A DNA stretch of 64,000 nucleotides, from positions 186,001-250,000 of the forward strand of contig NZ_QGGW01000006.1 of assembly GCF_003148775.1 (NCBI RefSeq), in the 5' to 3' direction. Below are positions 44,975 through 54,163 of the stretch, piece after piece. Every line of letters begins with the position of its first letter. Positions within the stretch are counted from its first letter, which is position 1. The translations under genes and the position numbers were made by a program. The DNA comes from Roseicyclus mahoneyensis (GTDB lineage: Bacteria; Pseudomonadota; Alphaproteobacteria; Rhodobacterales; Rhodobacteraceae). The notes below the pieces were generated by a model. The model was not told where the DNA came from. It did no database searches and saw only the letters and a list, made by a program, of their open reading frames with translations.

Positions 44975-45541
44975 TCAGCCCCCGGCTTGTCTACCGGCTT
45001 GATGGGGCGCGTCGGCCATGGGCGGCCATGGCCTGTGGCCATCCGCCTCGGCCCATGCCAGCACCCAGTCGGGCAGCGCGGGCGACGGCGCGGCATGGCC
45101 CATCGCCTGCGCGACATCGGCCACCGGGGCCAGCCGCCCCTTTTGCGTCACGCCTGTGCGCAACAGGGCGTGGTTGCAGCAGGTCTCGCCCCGCCACATG
45201 CCCTGTTCGATATAGAAAAACCGTGCGTCCCAGCCCACAAGCCGCGTGCGCATCTCGAAGCGCTGCAGCCCGGTGATCCGCGCGCGATACCGCACCGAGG
45301 AACCGGCAACGACCAGCCCCCAGCGCTGCCGCCGCAGCACATCCATCAGCCCGATCCGGATCGACAGCGCAAAGCGGCCAAGATCGAACAGCGTCAGGAT
45401 GCGACCGTTGTTCATCTCCATGAACCCGTCCAGATCCTGCGGGAGGCAACGCATCGGCAGGTGGTGCGTGTCGAACAGCCCCAAGGCCGGCTTGCGCCGC
45501 TCGGACAGGGTGATGGTGGCAAGGCGCAGGAAAGGATACAT
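44975..45541 (-). CDS. hotdog-fold thioesterase-like protein
   Basis: A 188-residue protein of the 4HBT_2/THEM6-like thioesterase group: MPLRCLPQDLDGFMEMNNGR is the equivalent of the 'xxDxDxxxHmNNaxYl' active-site region, and ARFFYIEQGMWRGETCCNHALLRTGVT is the later beta-sheet. Predicted to hydrolyse acyl-CoA or related esters; the substrate is unknown. Start at 45541 preferred because the hydrophobic segment begins there and GGAAAGGA precedes it. Located 18 bp upstream of the MFS gene, in the same direction. Confidence 0.75.
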   Translation of the reverse strand: MYPFLRLATITLSERRKPALGLFDTHHLPMRCLPQDLDGFMEMNNGRILTLFDLGRFALSIRIGLMDVLRRQRWGLVVAGSSVRYRARITGLQRFEMRTRLVGWDARFFYIEQGMWRGETCCNHALLRTGVTQKGRLAPVADVAQAMGHAAPSPALPDWVLAWAEADGHRPWPPMADAPHQAGRQAGG

Positions 45542-45601
45542 GACCTTGCCAGACCGCACCCCGCAGCCGCGGTCAAGCGCGCCGCCACGTCACTGAGTCG
45601 T

Positions 45602-45668
45602 CTTCTCTGTTTCGAAAATATCCCGGGGGAGGCGTGGCCCAAGGGGCCGCGGCGGGGGCAGAGCCCCC
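45602..45668. repeat. dispersed intergenic motif, copy C, with hairpins
   Basis: CTTCTCTGTTTCGAAAATAT followed by CCCGGGGGAGGCG, between divergent thioesterase and yggT genes. After it come two small stem-loops: GGCCC-AAG-GGGCC at 45636-45648 and GGGGGC-AGA-GCCCCC at 45654-45668. It resembles copies near 9070 and 36111, but only this copy has the additional hairpins. The GGCCCAAGGGGCC hairpin recurs at 51101-51113. Confidence 0.5.
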
Positions 45669-45738
45669 AACCCCGGCTTGCACCCGCCACCCGGCCCGAC
45701 TATCTGGCACGGGCAGACACCTCAAGGACGCCCCGCCG

Positions 45739-46026
45739 ATGACCTCCATCTTCCAGATCCTGATGCTCCTGATCGACGTGGCCTTCTTCATCGTCATCGC
45801 CCATATCATCATGAGCTGGCTGATCAATTTCGGCGTCCTGAACCTGAATCAGCCGATCGTGGCGCAGCTCTGGGACGGTCTGAACCGGATGCTGGAGCCG
45901 GTCTACGGCCCGATCCGCCGCCGGCTGCCGATGATGGGCGGGCTCGACCTTGCGCCGCTGATCGTGATCCTCGCGCTCTATGTGACCGAGATCCTCTTGC
46001 GCAACAACGTGGCGATGTTCCTCTGA
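45739..46026 (+). CDS. YggT-family membrane protein
   Basis: A 95-residue protein with two hydrophobic segments and the YggT hallmark LDGLNRMLEPVYGPIRRRLPMMGGLDLAPLIVI-like centre (a conserved P-x-R-R-x-x-P after the first helix). The family is widespread and associated with osmotic or cell-division proteins, but has no settled biochemical function. Starts at the ATG after a Pro-rich patch; a longer frame upstream lies in the repeat region. Followed 88 bp later by imuB. Confidence 0.85.
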   Translation: MTSIFQILMLLIDVAFFIVIAHIIMSWLINFGVLNLNQPIVAQLWDGLNRMLEPVYGPIRRRLPMMGGLDLAPLIVILALYVTEILLRNNVAMFL

Positions 46027-46114
46027 CAGCCGCGGCCCGCGGCCGGACTCGACTCCGCCGATGGCTCGCGCTAGATTTGGAACAAATCATGAACTCCGTG
46101 ATCTGCCCACGCCC

Positions 46115-47800
46115 ATGTCCACCGCGACACCCCGCCCCGCCCGGCCGGTCAACCGCCGCATCCTGTCGCTGTGGTTTCCACGGCTGGCCGCCGAACGCCT
46201 TCTGCGTCTGGAACCCGCCCTGGAAGACAGCCCGCTCGCCGTGGTGGGCGAACTGGGCAACCTGCGCCAGATCACATCGCTGACCCATGCCGCCAGCGCC
46301 CGCGGCCTGTCGCGCGGGCAGGCGCTGGCCGAGGCGCTGACGCTGTGCCCCGATCTCATCACCCGTCCCCATGATCCCACCCGCGAGGCCCAAGGCCTTG
46401 GCGCGCTGCGCCGCTGGGCGGGCCGGTTCAGCCCCTGGGTGGCCGAGGAGGGGCTTGAATCGCTGATGATCGACCTGACCGGCTGCGCCCATCTGTTCGG
46501 CGGGGAAGAGGCGCTGTTCGCACAGGTCCATGACGATTGCGCCGATCTGGGGCTGAGCGTGCGGGCCGGCATCGCCGACACACCGGGCGCGGCCTGGGCG
46601 CTGGCGCGCTACGCGGGCGGCGGCGGTCTGGCCCAGCCCCGCAGCGGCGACGCCATCGACCAAGAAGCGCGTGCGACACGATCCCGCGCCGAAAAGCGCC
46701 ATTGGGTTCGGAGTGGCCCCGCCCCCACCCCCCGCACCGGCGCAGGCAGCATCGCCCGCATCTCGCCGCCCGGTGGCCTGCGGCAATCGCTTGCCCCCCT
46801 GCCCATCGCCGCGCTGCGCGTCGCGCCCGACACCGCAGCGGGCCTTGCCCGGCTGGGCCTGCGCCGCATCGGCGACCTGATCGGCATGCCGCGCGCGGGG
46901 CTCGCCCGCCGCTTCGGGCAGGATCTGGTGCGCCGTCTGGATCAGGCGCTGGGGGTGGAACCCGAACCGATCTCGCCCGCGGGCGCGCCGCTCCATTTCG
47001 CCGTGCGCCTGACCCTGCCCGATCCCATCGGGCTTGAGGCCGATATCCTCGCCGGTCTCGACCGGCTTTTGCCGCCGCTCTGCGACAAGCTGCGCGCGCG
47101 CGGGCGCGGCGCACGGCGGCTGAGGCTCGAGATGATCCGCGCCGAGGGTGGCACACAAGCCATCGAGATTGGTCTGGCCCGCCCCGCCGACCGCCCCGAC
47201 AGCCTGCGTCCCTTGTTCGAGCTGAAGCTGGGTGGCATCGACGCGGGCTTCGGCTTTGACGTGCTGCGCCTTGTAGCAGCTGTCACCGAACCCTTGCACG
47301 CTACCGAGCACAAGGGCGGCTGGGCCGTCGCGGAGGAGGCGCGCGCAGATCGCAGCGCCGGTCAGGCGCTCGACGACCTGATCGCCCGGATCGGCGCCCG
47401 CGTCGGCCTTGACCGGATCACCCGCGAACACCCCGCCGACAGTCATGTCCCCGAGAAAACCCAATCCACCCAAGCCGCCGCCTACAGCGCCCCCGCGCCC
47501 GACTGGCCCGCCCACACACGCCCCCGGCCGCTCACGCTCTTCCGCCCGGAACCCGTCACCGCACCCGACGCACCCGATGTGCCTGCGCACTTTCGCTGGC
47601 GGGGCCGTGTCTTCGAGACACAGGCCGCCCATGGCCCCGAACGCATCGCGCCGGAATGGTGGCTGGATGATCCCAACTGGCGATCAGGCGTGCGCGACTA
47701 CTGGCGAGTCGCGACAACCGGGGGGCAGCGCATCTGGCTTTTTTACGCCCATGGCGGCGCGATGTCGGGCGGTTGGTTCGCGCAGGGCGATTTCGGCTGA
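46115..47800 (+). CDS. imuB: ImuB-like Y-family DNA polymerase homologue
   Basis: A 561-residue Y-family polymerase homologue. It starts ILSLWFPRLAAERLLR, the ImuB hallmark; the usual catalytic acidic residues of Y-family enzymes are not apparent there, as expected for ImuB, which acts as a clamp-binding hub for the DnaE2 translesion polymerase. Later parts show DLTGCAHLFGGEEALF (a little-finger/palm equivalent), an HhH-like segment RLGLRRIGDLIGMPRAGLARRFG (about 250) and a C-terminal RFRWRGRVF...GPERIAPEWW motif. Neither imuA nor dnaE2 is next to it: yggT ends 88 bp upstream and an AT-rich gap follows. Confidence 0.87.
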   Translation: MSTATPRPARPVNRRILSLWFPRLAAERLLRLEPALEDSPLAVVGELGNLRQITSLTHAASARGLSRGQALAEALTLCPDLITRPHDPTREAQGLGALRRWAGRFSPWVAEEGLESLMIDLTGCAHLFGGEEALFAQVHDDCADLGLSVRAGIADTPGAAWALARYAGGGGLAQPRSGDAIDQEARATRSRAEKRHWVRSGPAPTPRTGAGSIARISPPGGLRQSLAPLPIAALRVAPDTAAGLARLGLRRIGDLIGMPRAGLARRFGQDLVRRLDQALGVEPEPISPAGAPLHFAVRLTLPDPIGLEADILAGLDRLLPPLCDKLRARGRGARRLRLEMIRAEGGTQAIEIGLARPADRPDSLRPLFELKLGGIDAGFGFDVLRLVAAVTEPLHATEHKGGWAVAEEARADRSAGQALDDLIARIGARVGLDRITREHPADSHVPEKTQSTQAAAYSAPAPDWPAHTRPRPLTLFRPEPVTAPDAPDVPAHFRWRGRVFETQAAHGPERIAPEWWLDDPNWRSGVRDYWRVATTGGQRIWLFYAHGGAMSGGWFAQGDFG

Positions 47801-48037
47801 GCCCACCCGCCGCGGATCGTTGACCAGACAGTGAAGGTCAGGCCAAAGGCCCTAAGATTGTTCGAAAAATCAGAAACAATTCACACGTAAATCTATCTAA
47901 AGGCAGAACAAATATAACTAAAGTTTGACTCTGAGCACTGAGACAGATCAAAATGTTAATGCTCCGTAAATGAGTATTTCGGCCGCGCGGCACGAGAATG
48001 GCAGCGCGCCCATCGTAACGATCTGGGGGTCAAAATC
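47801..48037. promoter_or_regulatory. AT-rich leader of the RTX gene
   Basis: The 237-bp gap between imuB and the RTX gene contains the most AT-rich patch I saw in the window (about 35% GC over 47881-47940). It holds an ATTGTT...AACAAT dyad at about 47857-47880, an upstream TTGACT at 47925-47930 and further A/T-rich words (AAAATGTTAAT). A promoter is likely, but no convincing -10 box could be fixed. A GGGGGTC ribosome site precedes the ATG. Confidence 0.5.
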
Positions 48038-51000
48038 ATGCTGTTTGGTGTGTTGCCACTGCTGTTTGCGGCCCTGGGCCTGAGTTTTCTCCTCGGCGGC
48101 GATGACACCCCCCCCCCGGAAGACAGTGACGAACTGACCCTCACGGACGACGATGACGTCCTCAGGCTAGAAGACACCACCGCCACCACCATCAACACCC
48201 TCGGCGGCAACGATACGGTCACCTCCTTCGCGCCGCAGGACGTCGTGATCCGGCTTGGCGAAGGCGACGACTATGCAGACCTGCAGGGCGGCGGCAACGC
48301 CACGATCTTTGGCCGCGACGGCAACGACACCATCACCATGACCGGCGAGGGCTCACTGCTCGCCTATCTGGGCATGGGCGATGATGTCGTGGGCGGTTTC
48401 GAGGGCACGGTCGAGGCCTATGGCGGCGGCGGCCACGACACGATGAACGGTGGCGCGGGCGACGACACGCTGGTCGGGGGTACCGGGAATGACGCGATCT
48501 CGGGTGGCTTCGGCAATGACAGCCTTGATGGCGGGTTCGGCGACGACGAGATCTTCGGCGACGACGGCGAAGATACCCTGATCGGAGGCCAGGGCAACGA
48601 CACGTTGAATGGCGGGTTCGACAATGACGTTCTCTTCGGCGGAACCGGCAACGACTCGCTCGACGGCGGCTTTGGCGACGACCGCCTCGACGGTGGCGCG
48701 GGCGACGATACCCTCGTCGGCGGCGGCGGTGTCGGCAACGACACGCTTCTGGGCGGCGACGGCAACGACAGCATCCAGGACCTGACCGGCAACGACCTGC
48801 TGATCGGCGGCGCGGGCGACGACACGATGTCGACCGACGGCTATGGCGACACGATCCTCGGCTATGGCGGCAACGATCTGATCTTTGCCAACCTCGAAAA
48901 TAGTCAGTCCTCGGGCGGCATGTATGTGGATGGCGGCGCAGGCGACGACCGGATCACCGGCGGCAACGGCGACGACACCCTGCTCGGCGGGGGTGACAAC
49001 GATACGATCCTCGGCGGACTCGGGGATGACAGCATCGAGGGCGGCGACGGCGATGACCGTATCGAAGGACAGGACGGCGACGATCTTCTGCTGGGTGGCA
49101 ACGGCAATGATCGGCTTCTGGGCGGTGACGGTCAGGACACCCTCGAAGGCCATTTAGGCAACGACACGCTGAGCGGTGACGCGGGCGACGACCTGCTGAT
49201 CGACTTCAACGGCAATGACATGCTGATGGGCGGTGATGGCAATGACACGATCGAGACCGACGGCCGTGGCGATACCATCTTCGGCGGTGCGGGCAACGAC
49301 CTGATCTACGCGGTGACCTCTTTCTCGGCCGGCACGCTGGGCTCCGTGATCGATGGGGGTGACGGAGACGACACCATCTTCGGCGACATGAACGCCACGA
49401 TCACGGGCGGGGCCGGGGCGGATGACATAACCCTGCTGACCACCTTCGGAAGCATCGCCAACCCGGCGGTCATCACCGACTTCGACCCGGCCATGGATCG
49501 GCTGACACTCGATACGCAAACCGGCACGGCCAGCGCTATCACGCCTTGGCTCGATCTGCGTGCCGCGGCCAATGGCACGGATGTCGAGGTTCTGCTCGAT
49601 GGCGAGGTTCATGTTCTGCTCCGCGACGTCGCCCTGACCGACGCGCTCAGGGCGCAGGTCGGACTGAGCGTCGATCCCATCCCTGGAACCGATGGCAACG
49701 ACACCTTGTCGGGTCTGGGCACGGATACGCTGATCGGTGGCGCGGGTAACGACCTGCTGATCGGCCAGGCCACCGGCAACACCGTGGAACTGTCGGTGAC
49801 AGCGCCCGGCGTCTTGCTGGGTGGTGACGGCGACGATACGCTGATCGGCGGCCCCGGTGACATCCTGACGGGCGGCGAGGGCGCGGACAGTTTTGAGGTT
49901 GTCAGCACAAGCGGCGCGAGCGGCCCGACCGTGATCATGGATTTCGACAACGCCAACGATCAGTTGACTGTCACCTATTTCGTGGCTGAAGGCGAGGATG
50001 CCAGCCTCTACGAAGGATCGCTGCGCCAGAACGGCGACACGCTCGAGGTTCTCGTGAACAATCAGGTCGTGGCCCAACTCCCTGGGATCACGGGGAACAT
50101 CGGCTGGGGGCTGACCGTTGTCGTCGATAACGCCTCAAGCGAGCCTGTGCCCCTTATCGGCACAGATGGGGCCGATACATTGACGGGCACGGGGTCCGAT
50201 ACAGTGATCGGGGGCGCGGGTGACGATGTGCTGATCGGCCAGATGACCGGCAGCACAACAGCCCTGGCGGTGACAACGCCCGGCATCTTGCAGGGCGGTG
50301 ACGGCAATGACACCCTGATCGGTGGACCGGGCGACCTCCTGACAGGCGGCGACGGCGCGGACCTTTTTGAGGTACACAGCACAACCGGCGGCATAGGCCC
50401 GACCGTGATCACGGATTTCGACAACGCCAACGATCAGCTGAATGTCACCTATTACATCGGTGAGGGCGAGGATGCCGGCCTTTACGAAGGATCGCTGCGC
50501 CAGAATGGCGACACGCTCGAGGTCCTCGTAAACAACCAGGTCGTGGTCCAGCTTCCCGGGATCACCGGCCCTGTCGGCTGGGGGCTGACCGTCGCCCCTG
50601 ATGGAGCCACAAGCGGGATTGTGGGCGGTACCGATGGCAACGACACCCTGATCGGACTAGGGGCTGAGACGCTGCTGGGCGGGGCGGGTGACGACGTGAT
50701 CTACAGCTATGCCCCCGACGGCGAAGGGCGCAACGACGGACCCGCGCTGATGCAGGGCGAGGCAGGCGACGACGTGCTGTTCGGCAAGCTCGGCGACACC
50801 ATGATAGGCGGCCTCGGCAGCGACCAGTTCGAGGTTCTGCTGCCGCTGGGAAGGCCGGACACCGATGAGCCGGCGGTGATCACCGATTTCGATCCCGAGG
50901 CCGACACCCTGATGATCACGATCGAAGTGGGCCAGGACATGGGTGGCGTCTTCCCCTACGAGATCGAGCAGCGCGACAGCGCAAACGGCCTCGAGGTCGT

Positions 51001-51094
51001 GGTCGACGGGCGCGTCGTTGTGGTGGTGCTGAACGTAACCCTGGGCGACGGCATCGATGTCGGCTTCGGCGAGGCCTCCTTCGGCCCCGCCTGA
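48038..51094 (+). CDS. RTX calcium-binding repeat protein with modular tail
   Basis: A 1018-residue acidic protein. A hydrophobic N-terminal segment ([20 protein letters not shown]) is followed from about residue 50 by dozens of GGxGxDxL/GNDTL nonapeptide repeats that form calcium-filled beta rolls, the hallmark of type I secreted proteins. From about residue 430 the protein is modular: a beta-roll block, a VITDFD(P/N)A segment and an NG(D/T)xLEVLVDG strand recur. Modules at residues 550-707 and 708-863 are close duplicates, and diverged copies lie before and after. No catalytic domain or neighbouring type I secretion genes are visible. The hydrophobic start is unusual for RTX proteins and could anchor it. 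Function unknown. Confidence 0.88.
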   Translation: MLFGVLPLLFAALGLSFLLGGDDTPPPEDSDELTLTDDDDVLRLEDTTATTINTLGGNDTVTSFAPQDVVIRLGEGDDYADLQGGGNATIFGRDGNDTITMTGEGSLLAYLGMGDDVVGGFEGTVEAYGGGGHDTMNGGAGDDTLVGGTGNDAISGGFGNDSLDGGFGDDEIFGDDGEDTLIGGQGNDTLNGGFDNDVLFGGTGNDSLDGGFGDDRLDGGAGDDTLVGGGGVGNDTLLGGDGNDSIQDLTGNDLLIGGAGDDTMSTDGYGDTILGYGGNDLIFANLENSQSSGGMYVDGGAGDDRITGGNGDDTLLGGGDNDTILGGLGDDSIEGGDGDDRIEGQDGDDLLLGGNGNDRLLGGDGQDTLEGHLGNDTLSGDAGDDLLIDFNGNDMLMGGDGNDTIETDGRGDTIFGGAGNDLIYAVTSFSAGTLGSVIDGGDGDDTIFGDMNATITGGAGADDITLLTTFGSIANPAVITDFDPAMDRLTLDTQTGTASAITPWLDLRAAANGTDVEVLLDGEVHVLLRDVALTDALRAQVGLSVDPIPGTDGNDTLSGLGTDTLIGGAGNDLLIGQATGNTVELSVTAPGVLLGGDGDDTLIGGPGDILTGGEGADSFEVVSTSGASGPTVIMDFDNANDQLTVTYFVAEGEDASLYEGSLRQNGDTLEVLVNNQVVAQLPGITGNIGWGLTVVVDNASSEPVPLIGTDGADTLTGTGSDTVIGGAGDDVLIGQMTGSTTALAVTTPGILQGGDGNDTLIGGPGDLLTGGDGADLFEVHSTTGGIGPTVITDFDNANDQLNVTYYIGEGEDAGLYEGSLRQNGDTLEVLVNNQVVVQLPGITGPVGWGLTVAPDGATSGIVGGTDGNDTLIGLGAETLLGGAGDDVIYSYAPDGEGRNDGPALMQGEAGDDVLFGKLGDTMIGGLGSDQFEVLLPLGRPDTDEPAVITDFDPEADTLMITIEVGQDMGGVFPYEIEQRDSANGLEVVVDGRVVVVVLNVTLGDGIDVGFGEASFGPA

Positions 51095-51100
51095 CGACCC

Positions 51101-51113
51101 GGCCCAAGGGGCC
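51101..51113. terminator. short hairpin after the RTX gene
   Basis: GGCCC-AAG-GGGCC begins 6 bp after the RTX stop, followed by TGTCCTC. Weak; identical to a hairpin in the intergenic repeat at 45636-45648. Confidence 0.4.
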
Positions 51114-51186
51114 TGTCCTCATCGCGGCTACCCGCCCACGGGGCGCGCCGGGGGGGCGGCCAGACTGCCAGGACCCGCGCGGTGCC

Positions 51187-52041
51187 TCAGATGGCCGCGC
51201 GGCGCATCTCGTCCAGATAGATCTCACGCAGCCGGGCCGTGACATGACCCGGTTTGCCCGTCCCGATGGGCGCGCCGTCCATCTCCACCACCGGCATCAC
51301 GAAGCTTGACGCCGAGGTGATGAACGCCTCATCCGCCGCTTTCGCCTCATCGACGGTAAAGGGGCGTTCCTCGACCGTCATCTGTGCCTCGCGCGCGAAC
51401 CGCAGCACGGCGACCCGCGTGATCCCGTGCAGGATCTCGGTGCCCAGATGGCGGGTGATGATGGTGTTGCCCTTGACGATATAGGCGTTGTTCGACGTGC
51501 CTTCGGTCACATGGCCATCCTCGACCATCCAGGCATCATCGGCGCCTGCGGCCTTGGCCATCATCTTGCCCAGCGAGGGATAGAGCAACTGCACCGTCTT
51601 GATGTCGCGCCGGCCCCAGCGCTGATCCTCGATGGAAATCACCTTCATGCCGGTCTTGGCCATCGGGTTCTGCGCCAGCCCCGGTTTGGCCTGCGTGAAC
51701 AGAACGATGGTCGGCACGGGATCCTTGGGAAAGGCGAAGTCGCGGTCGGCGGCGCCGCGCGTGATCTGCAGGTAGATCAAGCCTTCGTCGATGTCGTTGA
51801 GCCGCACCAGTTCGCGGTGGATGCCCAGCAGCTCATCTTCGGTCACCGGATTGGCCATCTGCAATTCATCGAGCGAGCGCTGCAGGCGTTTGGCATGGCC
51901 CGCGAAATCGATCAGCTTGCCGTCCAGAACGCTGGTGACCTCGTAGACGCCATCGGCGAACAGAAAGCCGCGGTCGAAGATCGACACTTTCGCCTCGGTT
52001 TCGGGCAGGTACTCTCCGTTCACGTAGACAGTACGGGCCAT
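51187..52041 (-). CDS. dat: D-amino-acid transaminase
   Basis: PLP fold-type IV aminotransferase of 284 residues. It begins MARTVYVNGEYLPETEAKVS; the DRGFLFADGVYEVTSV motif is near residue 24, and the PLP lysine lies in RRDIKTVQLLYPSLGKMMAK near 140-160. EGTSNNAYIV and LHGITRVAVLRFA complete the class IV pattern. The resemblance (DIKxxxLLY) is to D-alanine transaminase, which exchanges D-Ala + 2-oxoglutarate for pyruvate + D-Glu. It is 7 bp downstream of dgcA, giving a D-amino-acid operon. The ATG was chosen over a longer start that overlaps dgcA. Confidence 0.82.
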   Translation of the reverse strand: MARTVYVNGEYLPETEAKVSIFDRGFLFADGVYEVTSVLDGKLIDFAGHAKRLQRSLDELQMANPVTEDELLGIHRELVRLNDIDEGLIYLQITRGAADRDFAFPKDPVPTIVLFTQAKPGLAQNPMAKTGMKVISIEDQRWGRRDIKTVQLLYPSLGKMMAKAAGADDAWMVEDGHVTEGTSNNAYIVKGNTIITRHLGTEILHGITRVAVLRFAREAQMTVEERPFTVDEAKAADEAFITSASSFVMPVVEMDGAPIGTGKPGHVTARLREIYLDEMRRAAI

Positions 52042-52048
52042 TGCAGGT

Positions 52049-53011
52049 TCATCCCCAAAGTTCGGGCCGGGCCGGGTGTACCCCGGCGGCGTCATAGTCC
52101 AAAGGCGTTGCGCGGTCTTCGGCCAGCAGAAGCGGCCCGTCAAGATCGACAATCGCCACGCCTTGGGCCACCAGCACCGCAGGCGCCATCGCCAGCGACG
52201 ATCCCACCATGCAGCCGACCATGACCGCGTAGCCTTCGGCCTGCGCCAATTCCCTCAGCGCCAGCGCCTCGGTCAGGCCGCCGGTCTTGTCGAGCTTGAT
52301 GTTGACCATGTCGTATTTGCCCTTGAGGCCCGGCAGGCTGTGCCGATCGTGGCAGGATTCGTCCGCGCAGACGGGCAGCGGGCGCGCGATCTCGGCCAGC
52401 ATGTCGTCGGCCCCGGCAGGCAGGGGTTGTTCCACCATCTCGACGCCAAGGCGCAGCAGATGGGGCGCGAGATCGGCATAGACCTCCGCCGTCCAGCCCT
52501 CGTTCGCGTCCACGATAATGCGCGAGGCGGGCGCACCGGCGCGCACCGCCTCCAGCCTCGGCATGTCGTCGGGCGTGCCCAGCTTGATCTTGAGCAGCGG
52601 GCGATGTGCGTGTCTTGCCGCCGCCGCGCGCATGTTGTCGGGCGTGTCGAGCGACAGGGTGTAGGCCGTGATCACCGGCCCCGGTGCGGGCAGGCCCGCC
52701 AGATCCCAGACGCGGGTAATGGCGCGCTTGGCCTCCAGATCCCACAGCGCGCAATCGACCGCATTGCGCGCGGCCCCTGCGGGCAAGGCCGCTTGCAGGG
52801 CGTCGCGGGTGACGCCTTCGGGCAGCCCCTCGATCTGGGCGCGCACGCTGTCCAGCGTTTCGCCGTAACGGGCGTAAGGCACACATTCACCCCGGCCCGT
52901 GATGCCATCGCGGGTGACGGTGACGGTCAGCACCTTGGCTTCGGTCCGCGACCCGCGCGAGATGGTAAAGACCTGCGCAAGCCGGAAGGTGTCGGCACAG
53001 ACCCGGATCAT
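52049..53011 (-). CDS. dgcA: N-acetyl-D-glutamate racemase / dipeptide-epimerase-like enolase-superfamily enzyme
   Basis: Enolase-superfamily protein of 320 residues with the muconate-lactonising/L-Ala-D/L-Glu epimerase layout. Motifs are LKIKLG (catalytic Lys, about residue 140), IIVDANEGW, MVEQPL, CADES (metal ligands) and NIKLDKTGG with the second catalytic Lys. The neighbour is a DgcN homologue, and in marine bacteria the DgcN-DgcA pair converts D-Glu via its N-acetyl form to L-Glu. This pairing makes DgcA more likely than a generic dipeptide epimerase. Start overlaps dgcN's stop by 4 bp. Confidence 0.8.
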   Translation of the reverse strand: MIRVCADTFRLAQVFTISRGSRTEAKVLTVTVTRDGITGRGECVPYARYGETLDSVRAQIEGLPEGVTRDALQAALPAGAARNAVDCALWDLEAKRAITRVWDLAGLPAPGPVITAYTLSLDTPDNMRAAAARHAHRPLLKIKLGTPDDMPRLEAVRAGAPASRIIVDANEGWTAEVYADLAPHLLRLGVEMVEQPLPAGADDMLAEIARPLPVCADESCHDRHSLPGLKGKYDMVNIKLDKTGGLTEALALRELAQAEGYAVMVGCMVGSSLAMAPAVLVAQGVAIVDLDGPLLLAEDRATPLDYDAAGVHPARPELWG

Positions 53012-54009
53012 AGCGCTGCCAGTGCATCAGCCAGTTTCGCCGCACCCTGCCGGAACGGGTCGCAGGCGGGCAGGCCCATCCGCTTTTCGGTCGCTTCCAG
53101 ATAGCTCAGCGCCTCATCCTCGCCCATTCCGGACGTGTTGATCGACACGCCCACGATCTGACAGGCTGGGTTAGCGATGCGCGCGATCGGCAGCGCCATG
53201 TCGCGCACCGCCTCGAGGCTGGGCAGATCATAGCCCGGCAGGCCCCGCATATGCGCCCGCGTGGGTTCATGGCACAAGATCATCGCATCAGGCTGGCCAC
53301 CATGGATCAGCGCCATGGTGACCCCGGAATAGGAGACGTGGAACAGGCTGCCCTGCCCCTCGATATGATCCCAATGATCGGCATCATTGTCGGGCGTCAG
53401 CCATTCCACCGACCCCGCCATGAAATCCGCGATCACCGCATCGAGCGGCACACCATTGCCTGTCACCAGAATGCCGGTCTGCCCCGTCGCCCGGAAACTG
53501 GACTTGAGCCCGCGCGCCTTCATCTCGGCATCAACGGCGAGCGAGGTGTACATCTTGCCCACCGAACAATCCGTGCCGATGGTGAGACAGCGCTTGCCCG
53601 TCCGCTTCACGCCATTGGCGATGGGGTATTTCACCGACGGCACCCGCACATCGTGCAACTGCCGGCCTGTGGCGCGCGCTACGGCTGCTAGGTCTTCCTC
53701 ATCGCGCAAGAGGTTGTGCAGGCCCGAGGCCAGATCGAAGCCTTCCTCCAGCGCCTGCACCAGCACCTTTTTCCACGCGGCCGAGATCACGCCGCCCCGG
53801 TTCGCCACGCCAATGACCAACGTTTTCGCCCCCGCGGCCTTGGCTGTGGCAAGATCCATGTCGGGCAGGCGCACATCGGCGCGGCAGCCCTCCATCCGGA
53901 ACTGGCCCACGGAATTGTCGGGACGCCAGTCGCGGATGCCTTGCGCCACCTTGGCAGCCAACTGGTCGGGCGCATCGCCGAGGAACAACAGATAGGGGGT
54001 CTCGATCAT
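53008..54009 (-). CDS. dgcN: DgcN-type (DUF1611) N-acetyltransferase
   Basis: A 333-residue DUF1611 protein. The N-terminal domain begins YLLFLGDAPDQLAAKVAQGI, and the C-terminal P-loop-containing half has GKRCLTIGTDCSVGKMYTSL (about 138-157), FRATGQTGILVTG and ILCHEPTRAHMRG. Family members have been shown to acetylate D-glutamate in the DgcN-DgcA D-Glu catabolic route. GGAGG lies 9 nt upstream of the ATG. First gene of the dgcN-dgcA-dat unit; product expected in the cytoplasm. The activity is assigned from family and context. Confidence 0.8.
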   Translation of the reverse strand: MIETPYLLFLGDAPDQLAAKVAQGIRDWRPDNSVGQFRMEGCRADVRLPDMDLATAKAAGAKTLVIGVANRGGVISAAWKKVLVQALEEGFDLASGLHNLLRDEEDLAAVARATGRQLHDVRVPSVKYPIANGVKRTGKRCLTIGTDCSVGKMYTSLAVDAEMKARGLKSSFRATGQTGILVTGNGVPLDAVIADFMAGSVEWLTPDNDADHWDHIEGQGSLFHVSYSGVTMALIHGGQPDAMILCHEPTRAHMRGLPGYDLPSLEAVRDMALPIARIANPACQIVGVSINTSGMGEDEALSYLEATEKRMGLPACDPFRQGAAKLADALAAL

Positions 54010-54163
54010 GGCGGCGCCTCCGGGCGGTCACGTTTGCGGGGATTCGATGAAGGAAGGATAGCCCGCCCATCCTGCAGAACGGTCGCGTTTCACGCGCCAG
54101 CTTGCGGGAGTTGTCGAAGATATATGCGCGGGAGCGCCCAAACGCGGGAAATTCCCGCGCCAA

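Noticed and set aside
45824-47632. 602-residue minus-strand frame opposite yggT and imuB
   Set aside because: Spans two real genes on the other strand; low-complexity Gly/Ala/Arg.
48353-49153. 266-residue minus-strand frame rich in VVA repeats
   Set aside because: Mirror image of the RTX repeats; the periodicity comes from the glycine-rich nonapeptides on the plus strand.
48240-49450. Regular repeats that could be taken for a CRISPR array
   Set aside because: Units are in-frame coding nonapeptide repeats of 27 bp without constant repeat/unique spacer structure.
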